Assembly: GCA_963850195.1 (NCBI GenBank)
Contig: CAWKKD010000006.1
Span: 620,001 to 684,000 of the forward strand
From: Actinoallomurus sp963850195
GTDB taxonomy: Bacteria; Actinomycetota; Actinomycetes; Streptosporangiales; Streptosporangiaceae
DNA length: 64,000 nucleotides
Reading direction: 5' to 3'
In this document: positions 8,389-15,436 of the stretch, one piece after another
Layout: every line of letters begins with the position of its first letter
Position numbering within the stretch: position 1 is the stretch's first letter
Program-made: the position numbers and the translations under genes
Notes under the pieces: generated by a model
Told to the model about the DNA's origin: nothing
Seen by the model: the letters and a program-made list of their open reading frames with translations, nothing else
Database searches by the model: none

Positions 8389-9451
8389 CGAGCCATCCCT
8401 CCACGACGCGCGCGATGCGGGGTCCGGCGTTCCCGTCCCACAGCGGCGGCGTCTCCTTCTTGTCGCGCGTGTCGGCCAGCGCCTCGCCGACCGCGGCGAC
8501 CAGCTCGTCCGGGGTGACGAGCCGGTTGGTGCCGTGCGTGATCGTGATCGGCCGCTCGGTGTTGGGCCGTACGGTCAGGCACGGGACACCGAGGATCGTC
8601 GTCTCCTCCTGCACGCCGCCCGAGTCGGTGACCACGGCGGCGGCGCCGCGTACGGCGGCCACGAAGTCGACGTAGCCGAGCGGCTCGAGCAGCCGCACCC
8701 GCGGGTGGTCGTCCAGCCCGGCCTCGGTCAGGGTACGGCGCCCGCGCGGATGCACCGGCATGACGACGTCGGCCAGGTCGGCGATCTCGTGCAGGCGCTT
8801 GACCAGCCCGGCCGCGATCTCGGGGTCGTCGACGTTGGCCGGCCGGTGCAGCGTCGCGACGACGTAGCGCTCCGGCAGGTCGTGCGCCGCCCGCACCGCG
8901 TCGGTGTCGAACGAGTCGAGGTGCGCGAGCAGCGTGTCGATCATGGGGTTGCCCACGAGGTGCACGCGTGAGACGTCGACGCCCTCGGCCGCCAGGTGGC
9001 CGACCGCCTCCGGGCTCGTGACGAAGCACAGGTCGGAGAGCTGGTCGACGAGGCGGCGGTTCACCTCCTCCGGCATCGTCATGTCGAAGCTCCGCAGCCC
9101 CGCCTCGACATGCGCGACGGGGATGTGCAGCTTGGCCGCGACGAGGGCGGCGGCGATGGTGGAGTTCACGTCGCCGTACACCATGACGAGGTCGGGTGAA
9201 CGCTCGATGAACTCCCGCTCCAGCTCGATCATGATCGCCGCGGTCTGCGCGGCGTGGCTGCCGGAGCCGACGCCGAGATTGGCGTCCGGCTCGGGCAGGC
9301 CGAGCTCGCGGAAGAAGATCTCCGACATCCGCTCGTCGTAGTGCTGGCCCGTGTGGATCACCCGCTGTCCGCCGCCCGTCCCCGCGAGCGCTGCGATGAC
9401 GGGTGCCGCCTTGACGAAGTTCGGCCGGGCGCCGAGGACATGCGTGATCAT
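8381..9451 (-). CDS. wecB: UDP-N-acetylglucosamine 2-epimerase (non-hydrolysing)
   Basis: This 356-residue enzyme would interconvert UDP-GlcNAc and UDP-ManNAc. Family marks are GARPNFVKAAPV at the N-terminus, TGQHYDERMS, YGDVNST, HVEAGLRSFD near residue 115, TLHRPANVD near 205 and DSGGVQEE near 280. All are in the expected order for the full-length GT-B fold. The ATG has GAAAGG just upstream. A divergent glycosyltransferase starts only 41 bases away, so the two promoters must overlap. The nucleotide-sugar dehydrogenase at 10931 could oxidise the product to UDP-ManNAcA, giving a complete short pathway for a uronic-acid-containing polymer. Confidence 0.92.
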   Translation of the reverse strand: MITHVLGARPNFVKAAPVIAALAGTGGGQRVIHTGQHYDERMSEIFFRELGLPEPDANLGVGSGSHAAQTAAIMIELEREFIERSPDLVMVYGDVNSTIAAALVAAKLHIPVAHVEAGLRSFDMTMPEEVNRRLVDQLSDLCFVTSPEAVGHLAAEGVDVSRVHLVGNPMIDTLLAHLDSFDTDAVRAAHDLPERYVVATLHRPANVDDPEIAAGLVKRLHEIADLADVVMPVHPRGRRTLTEAGLDDHPRVRLLEPLGYVDFVAAVRGAAAVVTDSGGVQEETTILGVPCLTVRPNTERPITITHGTNRLVTPDELVAAVGEALADTRDKKETPPLWDGNAGPRIARVVEGWLDG

Positions 9452-9492
9452 GTTCGCCTTTCGTTCATCGGGAATGCTTAGCCTCGCCTGCC

Positions 9493-10917
9493 ATGCAGGT
9501 GGCCAAGATGATCTTTTTCAGCGTGGCGCTGGCCTGGCGGCACGTGCGTGCTGATCCACGACGGGCGTTCCGGCTGGCCATGAGGCTGGCGCCCCGGTTC
9601 ATACGCAGCAGGTTCGCGGTGTCCGCGACGCCTCGGCGCGACGAGACGACCGCACTGCGCGCGCTGCTCGCCGCGCCGCCCTCCGGTTCGGAGCGCCGGC
9701 CCATACCGGCGCCGGGCCGCAATGACCAGGTCGTTCTTCACCTCGTCACGAACGCGCTGCCCGCCACCCAGGCCGGATACACGGTACGCACGCACCGGAT
9801 CGTGTCCGCACAGCGGCAGCTCGGGCTGGAGCCGCACGTGGTGACGCGTCTCGGGCACCCCGTCGCGCAGGGCGTCAGGGACGCGCGGCCGCGGTGCACC
9901 GTGGACGGCATCGCGTACCACCGCCTGCTGCCCTGGCGTCCGCCGGCCGACGCCGTGGCGGAGATCCGCCAGGCCGCCCGGCTGGCGGGCCGCCTCGTCG
10001 AGGAGCTGCGGCCGTCCGTGCTGCACGCGGCCAGCAACCACCTGAACGCCGCGGTGGCGCTGGAGCTGCGGGAACGGTACGGCCTGCCGGTCGCGTACGA
10101 GGTGCGCGGCTTCCTCGAGGACTCCTGGCTCTCCCGCGACCCGGCGCGTACGACCTCCGACGAGTTCTACCGGCTCACCCGCGAGCTGGAGACGTCGCGG
10201 ATGCGCGCCGCCGACCTCGTCGTCACGCTGGGCGAGGCGATGCGGGAGGAGATCGAGAGCCGCGGCGTGCCGAACGTGCTCGTCGTGCCGAACGCCGTCG
10301 ACGAGTCCTTCCTCGAGCCCCTGCCGGACGGCGGGAAGCTGCGGGCGGAGCTGGGCATCGCGGAGAGCGACGTGGTGGTCGGCCTGACCTCGACGTTCTA
10401 CGGCTTCGAGGGCATCGGCACGCTGATCGAGGCGGCGGCGCTGCGGCGCGACTTCACGCTCCTGCTCGTCGGTGACGGACCCGAGCGGCCGGCCCTGGAA
10501 CGCCAGGCCGCCGAACTCGGTGTTTCCGCGGTGTTCACCGGGAGGGTGCCGGTCGATCAGGTACGTCGGTATCACGCCGTCCTCGATATCTTCGCTGTCC
10601 CGCGTACGGCGGACCGCGTGTGCCAATTGGTGACCCCGCTCAAGCCGCTCGAGGCGATGGCAGGGGGAATTCCAGTAATAGCAAGTGATGTCAGAGCCCT
10701 CCGCGAAATCATCGAACCAGGCGTGACGGGGACGTTAACACTTCCGGAAGAGCCGGAAGCATGGGCCAATTGCCTGGACCAGCTCATTTACAGTCCCAAG
10801 CGACGCAGCGAAATCGGACAGGCAGCCCGAGAGTGGGTCGCGGCACACCGCACGTGGCGAACCGTGACAACCCGCTATCTCGCGCCCTACCGAGACATCG
10901 CCTCCTCCGCACTGTGA
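9493..10917 (+). CDS. Glycosyltransferase family 4
   Basis: The 474-residue protein has an N-terminal amphipathic, basic extension (residues 1-75) that may bind the membrane, then a GT-B fold. Visible are HLVTNALPATQAGYTVRTHR near residue 82, VVPNAVDESF near 275, LLLVGDGPERPALE near 325 and PLKPLEAMAGGIPVIASD near 383, which supplies the nucleotide-contacting Glu. It probably adds a sugar to the envelope polymer; donor and acceptor are unknown. The last ~80 codons use AT-rich rare codons, including a TTA leucine codon at 10735, unlike the rest of the gene. The nucleotide-sugar dehydrogenase follows after 13 bases. Confidence 0.88.
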   Translation: MQVAKMIFFSVALAWRHVRADPRRAFRLAMRLAPRFIRSRFAVSATPRRDETTALRALLAAPPSGSERRPIPAPGRNDQVVLHLVTNALPATQAGYTVRTHRIVSAQRQLGLEPHVVTRLGHPVAQGVRDARPRCTVDGIAYHRLLPWRPPADAVAEIRQAARLAGRLVEELRPSVLHAASNHLNAAVALELRERYGLPVAYEVRGFLEDSWLSRDPARTTSDEFYRLTRELETSRMRAADLVVTLGEAMREEIESRGVPNVLVVPNAVDESFLEPLPDGGKLRAELGIAESDVVVGLTSTFYGFEGIGTLIEAAALRRDFTLLLVGDGPERPALERQAAELGVSAVFTGRVPVDQVRRYHAVLDIFAVPRTADRVCQLVTPLKPLEAMAGGIPVIASDVRALREIIEPGVTGTLTLPEEPEAWANCLDQLIYSPKRRSEIGQAAREWVAAHRTWRTVTTRYLAPYRDIASSAL

Positions 10918-10930
10918 AGGGAGCCACCCC

Positions 10931-12199
10931 TTGGACCTGGTGGTCATCGGACTCGGATACGTCGGCCTCCCGCTGGCACGGGAGGCCTGCAGAGCCGGTC
11001 TCAAAGTCGCAGGACTGGACCGTGACCCTCGCGTCGTCGCGGGGCTGAAGGCCGGGTTGTCGCACGTCGACGACGTCTCACCGGCCGAGGTCGAGGAAAT
11101 GCTCGCCGCGGGCTTCACGCCCTCACGCGACGAGTCGATCCTCGACGGCGCGCGTACCGTCGTGATCTGCGTGCCAACACCGCTGTCGACCGACGGCGGG
11201 CCCGACCTCACCGCCGTGCAGAAGGCATCGCAGACGGTGTCCCGTCACCTCGACCCCGGCACCCTGGTCGTCCTGGAGTCGACGACGTACCCGGGCACCA
11301 CCGAGGAGATCGTCGGGCCGATCCTCTCCGAGTGCGGTCTCACCGCGGGCGAGGACTTCCACCTGGCCTTCTCCCCGGAGCGGATCGACCCGGGCAATCC
11401 GGTGTACGGCGTACGGAACACGCCCAAGATCGTTGGTGGGCTGACCCCGTCGTGCGCCGCCGCGGCCGCGTCGTTCTACGGCAAGTTCGTGGACAACGTC
11501 GTGCAGGCCAAGGGCACCCGCGAGGCCGAGATGGCCAAGCTCCTGGAGAACACCTACCGGCACGTCAACATCGCGCTGGTCAACGAGATGGCGGTGTTCT
11601 GCCACGAGCTCGGCATCGACCTGTGGGACGCGATCGAGTGCGCCGCCACCAAGCCGTTCGGGTTCCAGGCGTTCTACCCGGGCCCCGGCGTCGGCGGGCA
11701 CTGCATCCCGATCGACCCGAACTACCTGTCCTACAAGGTCCGGTCGCTCGGGTACCCGTTCCGGTTCGTCGAGCTCGCGCAGGAGATCAACGACCGGATG
11801 CCGCGCTACGTCGTCGAGCGCGCGCAGGCGCTGCTCAACCGCGAGGGCCTGGCGATGAGGCGCGCCAAGGTGCTCCTGCTCGGCGTGACGTACAAGGCCG
11901 ACATCGCCGACCAGCGTGAGTCGCCGGCCCGTCCGGTCGCACGCCGGCTGCGCAAGATGGGCGCCGACCTGACCTTCCACGACCCGCACGTGGAGGAGTG
12001 GGACGTCGACGGCGAGCCGGTGGCGCGTGCCCGCGTGCTGTACACCGCGCTGGCCGACGCCGACCTGGTGGTCGTGCTCACCGACCACGCCGAGTACGAC
12101 GCGGAGAGCCTGACGCGTCACGCACGGCTGCTGTTCGACACCCGTGGTCTCACCCGTGCCTCCGAGGACACCGTGGCCGAACGTGTCGAATTGTTGTGA
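10931..12199 (+). CDS. UDP-N-acetyl-D-mannosaminuronate-type nucleotide-sugar dehydrogenase
   Basis: This 422-residue UDPGDH-superfamily enzyme oxidises the C6 hydroxyl of a UDP-HexNAc in two NAD-dependent steps. It shows the N-terminal Rossmann motif GLGYVGLPLA, the SPERIDPGNP segment near residue 155 and GVGGHCIPIDPNYLSYK near 255 containing the catalytic Cys. That form of the active site is typical of WecC/WbpA enzymes rather than glucose-specific Ugd. Start is the TTG at 10931, preceded at good spacing by GAAGGGAG. With the 2-epimerase upstream, UDP-ManNAcA is the likely product, though UDP-GlcNAcA is possible. A second dehydrogenase, Ugd-like, is at 29659 and also starts with TTG. Confidence 0.88.
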   Translation: MDLVVIGLGYVGLPLAREACRAGLKVAGLDRDPRVVAGLKAGLSHVDDVSPAEVEEMLAAGFTPSRDESILDGARTVVICVPTPLSTDGGPDLTAVQKASQTVSRHLDPGTLVVLESTTYPGTTEEIVGPILSECGLTAGEDFHLAFSPERIDPGNPVYGVRNTPKIVGGLTPSCAAAAASFYGKFVDNVVQAKGTREAEMAKLLENTYRHVNIALVNEMAVFCHELGIDLWDAIECAATKPFGFQAFYPGPGVGGHCIPIDPNYLSYKVRSLGYPFRFVELAQEINDRMPRYVVERAQALLNREGLAMRRAKVLLLGVTYKADIADQRESPARPVARRLRKMGADLTFHDPHVEEWDVDGEPVARARVLYTALADADLVVVLTDHAEYDAESLTRHARLLFDTRGLTRASEDTVAERVELL

Positions 12200-12214
12200 G
12201 CGGATGGTCGCCGG

Positions 12215-12231
12215 GAATTCACCTTGAATTC
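12215..12231. promoter_or_regulatory. Perfect 17-bp inverted repeat before a glycosyltransferase
   Basis: GAATTCA-CCT-TGAATTC is a perfect 7-bp-arm inverted repeat in the 68-base gap between the dehydrogenase stop and the next glycosyltransferase. It is AT-rich against the local background. It could be an operator or a weak hairpin; its regulator is unknown. Confidence 0.4.
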
Positions 12232-12267
12232 TCTTCCTCCCGTCAGGATCTCGGGGAAGTGAACACA

Positions 12268-13359
12268 ATGCGGGTTTTCGTGTGCACGATCGTCCACCAT
12301 CCTGAGGACGCGCGAATTCTGCATCGGCAGATTCGCGCGCTTCTCGATGCCGGGCACGACGTCACATATATGGCACCGTTTCGCGCGTGCAATGCCGCGC
12401 CGTGGGCGAACATCGTCCCGGTGGATGTGCCGCGCGCCGTGGGGCGCCGCCGGATTCACGCTCTGCGTGCCGCGCGGCGTGCCCTCGCGGCGCGCGCGCG
12501 TGACGCCGACATCGTGCTCCTGCACGATCCGGAGCTGCTGCTCGCGGTCCCGCACCGGCTCCGCTCGCGTACGGTCTGGGACGTCCACGAGGACACCGCG
12601 GCGGCGCTCGGCGCCAAGGGATGGCTTCCCGCGCCGCTGCGCGTGCCCCTGGGGCTCGCCGTACGCGGCATGGAGCGCCGGGCGGAGCGCCGGCTCAAGC
12701 TCCTCCTCGCCGAGGAGGGCTACCGGAAGCGGTTCCGCAACCCGCACCCCGTCGTGCCGAACACCACGCACGTCCCGGCGACGCCCGCCGCACCGCCGGG
12801 CGACGACCGCGTCGTCTACGTGGGGCAGCTCTCCCTCGCGCGCGGCGCCGCCGACCTGATCGCGCTGGCCCACATGCTGCACCAGGACGGCATCATGCTC
12901 GACCTGGTGGGCGCCGCCGACGCCGACGTACGCCCGATGCTGCGCGACGCCCAGCGGGCCGGCGTCCTGCGCTGGTACGGGTTCGTGCCCAACGACAGCG
13001 CCCTGCGCATCGCCGAGGGCGCCCTCGCGGGCCTGGCCCTGCTGCACGACTCACCCAACTACCGCCACTCGATGCCCACGAAGGTCGTCGAGTACATGGC
13101 CCGCGGGCTGCCGGTCATCACCACGCCCAACCCGATCGCCGCGGAGATCGTCACCGAGGCGGCCTGCGGCCTGGTCGTCCCCTTCCAGGACCCCGAGGCC
13201 ACGGCCGCGGCGGTCCGGCGCCTGCGGGACGACGCCCCGCTGCGCCTCGACTTCGGCAAGCGCGGCCACGAGGCCGCCCTCGCCCGCTACCACTGGCCCG
13301 AGCAGGCCCGTCTCTTCGTGGCCCAGCTCGAGGCCTGGGCACGGGCCGCCGCCAACTGA
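12268..13359 (+). CDS. Glycosyltransferase family 4
   Basis: The 363-residue GT-B protein begins MRVFVCTIVHHPEDARILHR, typical of the GT4 subgroup in exopolysaccharide clusters. It has LLHDPELLLAVP near residue 88, VYVGQLSLARGAADLIAL near 190 and HSMPTKVVEYMARGLPVITT near 270 as the donor-binding element. ATG 12268 is chosen with GGGGAAG eight bases before it; the open frame upstream is the tail of the dehydrogenase gene read out of frame. It is the third gene of a plus-strand glycan set. Acceptor and sugar are unknown. Confidence 0.86.
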   Translation: MRVFVCTIVHHPEDARILHRQIRALLDAGHDVTYMAPFRACNAAPWANIVPVDVPRAVGRRRIHALRAARRALAARARDADIVLLHDPELLLAVPHRLRSRTVWDVHEDTAAALGAKGWLPAPLRVPLGLAVRGMERRAERRLKLLLAEEGYRKRFRNPHPVVPNTTHVPATPAAPPGDDRVVYVGQLSLARGAADLIALAHMLHQDGIMLDLVGAADADVRPMLRDAQRAGVLRWYGFVPNDSALRIAEGALAGLALLHDSPNYRHSMPTKVVEYMARGLPVITTPNPIAAEIVTEAACGLVVPFQDPEATAAAVRRLRDDAPLRLDFGKRGHEAALARYHWPEQARLFVAQLEAWARAAAN

Positions 13360-13369
13360 CCGTCTCCTC

Positions 13370-13531
13370 TCAAGAGTCCTGCCGGCCGAGGGTTTCCACG
13401 GGGCCCGCGCCGGGGCGGGTCCACTGTGGCACGGGGCGGCCGGTCGGGCCCCTGACCGGCTCGTTGCCATGGCCCGTCGTGGAGTAGGTGAGGAACAGCC
13501 GGTCGCCGTCGCGCAGGCGCCGGTCACCAGG
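13370..13531 (-). pseudogene. Remnant resembling the C-terminus of a DUF899 (thioredoxin-like) protein
   Basis: A 53-codon open stretch on the minus strand, bounded upstream by an in-frame stop, encodes RLRDGDRLFLTYSTTGHGNE followed by VETLGRQDS. This recalls the end of DUF899 proteins, which usually carry an RDGD-xx-F-x-TYSTTGRG motif and a conserved GR(Q/G)E. No start codon or N-terminal part is present, and the usual WxDxPEGWP tail is missing. It looks like a decayed gene fragment. It fills most of the 227-base gap between the glycosyltransferase and the PQQ-propeller gene; nothing else is visible there. Confidence 0.45.
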
Positions 13532-13586
13532 TCAGGCTCTCGACCCGGCTGGAATTCATCGGGCCGACACGCTCAGAGACACGCCC

Positions 13587-15374
13587 TCAGATGCGGCTGC
13601 GGAGGTGGGCGGCGACGGCGACGGCCAGATGGGTCGCCGCGCCGGGGATGCCCGACGTGACGGTGACGATGATGCGGCCGACGCGCATCATGACGCCTCC
13701 CGATGGAACGCCCAGGGCGTATGCGGCGTCGCCGACCTTGACCGAGTCGCGCACGCTGCCCTGGGTGTCGCGGGCCGCGGCGAACAGGATCGAGGCCGAG
13801 CCCGGGTCGGTGGCCACCCACTGGACGGTCACCGACAGTGTGCCGGCCTCGCGCTGCGGGCCGTCGGGGGTGCCGCGCCGCCGGTGTTTCGGCCGGTAGG
13901 TGCAGCCCACCGGCAGGCGCACGCCCTCGACCGACGCGTCCGCCGGGTCGTGGGAGTAGCCGCTCGGCAGGTCGTGCTCGGACAGCAGCGAGCAGGCGTC
14001 GGGCCAGTCCTTGGCGCGTACGCCGGCGAGCTCGGGCGGGCCGAGGCCGCGGATGCCGCCGCGCAGGGCGACGAGGCGCGCGGCGCCGAACGGCCGTGGG
14101 CGGGCCGCGGGCAGGGCGATGTACAGGAGCCCGCCGCCGGCGCCGAGCCACGGGCGTACGCCGTCCAGGCCGGGCCGCACGACAAGCGGCGCGGGCACCG
14201 TCGTACCGACGCCCGTACGAGGGTCGATGACGTCGATCCCGGCGGGCAGCAGCGGGTCGGCGAGGTGGGAGCGCAGGCCGTACACGGCACCGCCGGACAC
14301 CGACAGCGCGGTGTACCCGGTCAGGTCGCGGTGCCAGGCGAGCGCGCCACTCGCGATGTCGACGGAGTCGAGGCGCCGCGTCGCCGTGGCGTTCTCGGGG
14401 CCCTGCGCCGGGCCGTACGCGACGAGCAGGTGCCCGTCTGTCACCGCCATCGGGCACATGTCGCGGCACACGTCGGCGCCCTCGCGCGCGAGGAACCGCC
14501 GTCCCCTGCGGTCATAGGCGTACAGGCCGCTGCCGTCGAAGACCGCCGTCACGCCGCCGTCGACGGCCACGGCCGAGTGCGTGGCCGAGTGCGCGGAGTT
14601 CACGTTGAACAGCAGGTGCCCGGTGCGCGGGTCGATGGTCACGACGCGGTCCCGCGTGCCGCAGTCCAGGCTGAACGCGGCGATGTCGTCGCCCGCGCCG
14701 GAGGCGTACGGCATCGCCTCGGGCAGCAGGCAGCCGTGCGCCAGGTGCCGGGTCCAGATCCGGCCACCGGTCGCGACCGAGCGGCCGTACAGGGTGTGCC
14801 GGCCGTCGTCGGTCACGATCACCACGCCGTCGCCGGCCGGCCAGCGCAGCGTGGTCCGTTCGGTCGCCGCCGGCACGTTGCCGCGCTGCCGCCACAGCAG
14901 CGTGCCGCTGACCGCGTCGAGCCCGACCATGAGGCGGTTGCCGCGATGCCCGTTGCGCTCGAGGTAGGCCATGAGGACCTGCCCGGTACGCGCCCAGCCG
15001 AGCAGCGACCACTGCCCGCGGCGGTAGTGCCAGCGCTCCCGTCCGGTGCGCGCGTCGCGTACGTCGAGGCCATGGCCGGAGACGACGACGAGCTCGCCGT
15101 CGATGACGGTGTAGGCCACCCGGTCATAGGCCGGCAGGTCGCTGTCGCGTACCGGGGTGTTGAGCTGCCAGCTCGTCGTGACCGGCCCGGCCGGCGGGCC
15201 GAAGTCGGCCAGCGGGGGCTGCGGCGCGTGCGTGACGGTGCGATCGACCTGCCACCACTCCGCCTGCAGGATGAAATGGTCGGTCAGCACGCCGCACATG
15301 ATCAGGCTGAGCACGGTCGCCAAGACACCTGACGCGACACGCCAACGGCTCCGCGCCGAGTCGATCGTGCTCAC
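13587..15374 (-). CDS. Membrane-anchored PQQ-like beta-propeller protein with DUF3558-like C-terminal domain
   Basis: The 595-residue protein has one membrane segment (about residues 12-35) and an extracytoplasmic body. Residues ~60-430 contain repeated PQQ-type blades, each with a DxxTGxxxW-like element such as DARTGRERWHYR, DAVSGTLLWRQRG, ATGGRIWTRHL and DIASGALAWHRDL. From about residue 435 a different domain begins with DACSLLSEHDL and ends in an alpha/beta part, resembling the DUF3558 family of actinobacterial lipoproteins (DPCSLLT...). It has no partner genes on its strand and diverges from helD across 62 bases. No enzymatic residues for quinone binding are evident, so an assembly or sensor role is more likely than dehydrogenase activity. 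Confidence 0.7.
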   Translation of the reverse strand: MSTIDSARSRWRVASGVLATVLSLIMCGVLTDHFILQAEWWQVDRTVTHAPQPPLADFGPPAGPVTTSWQLNTPVRDSDLPAYDRVAYTVIDGELVVVSGHGLDVRDARTGRERWHYRRGQWSLLGWARTGQVLMAYLERNGHRGNRLMVGLDAVSGTLLWRQRGNVPAATERTTLRWPAGDGVVIVTDDGRHTLYGRSVATGGRIWTRHLAHGCLLPEAMPYASGAGDDIAAFSLDCGTRDRVVTIDPRTGHLLFNVNSAHSATHSAVAVDGGVTAVFDGSGLYAYDRRGRRFLAREGADVCRDMCPMAVTDGHLLVAYGPAQGPENATATRRLDSVDIASGALAWHRDLTGYTALSVSGGAVYGLRSHLADPLLPAGIDVIDPRTGVGTTVPAPLVVRPGLDGVRPWLGAGGGLLYIALPAARPRPFGAARLVALRGGIRGLGPPELAGVRAKDWPDACSLLSEHDLPSGYSHDPADASVEGVRLPVGCTYRPKHRRRGTPDGPQREAGTLSVTVQWVATDPGSASILFAAARDTQGSVRDSVKVGDAAYALGVPSGGVMMRVGRIIVTVTSGIPGAATHLAVAVAAHLRSRI

Positions 15375-15436
15375 CTCATCTCATCCTCGACTGGAGAGGG
15401 TACGGGTTCGGGCCGCGCGCCATCGATAATTGACAC

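Noticed and set aside
13488..15332. 614-codon plus-strand frame opposite the PQQ-propeller gene
   Set aside because: Composition and lack of motifs mark it as a shadow of the real minus-strand gene.
15375..15436. Rifampicin-associated element upstream of helD
   Set aside because: The 62-base divergent gap has no long GC-rich palindrome of the expected form.
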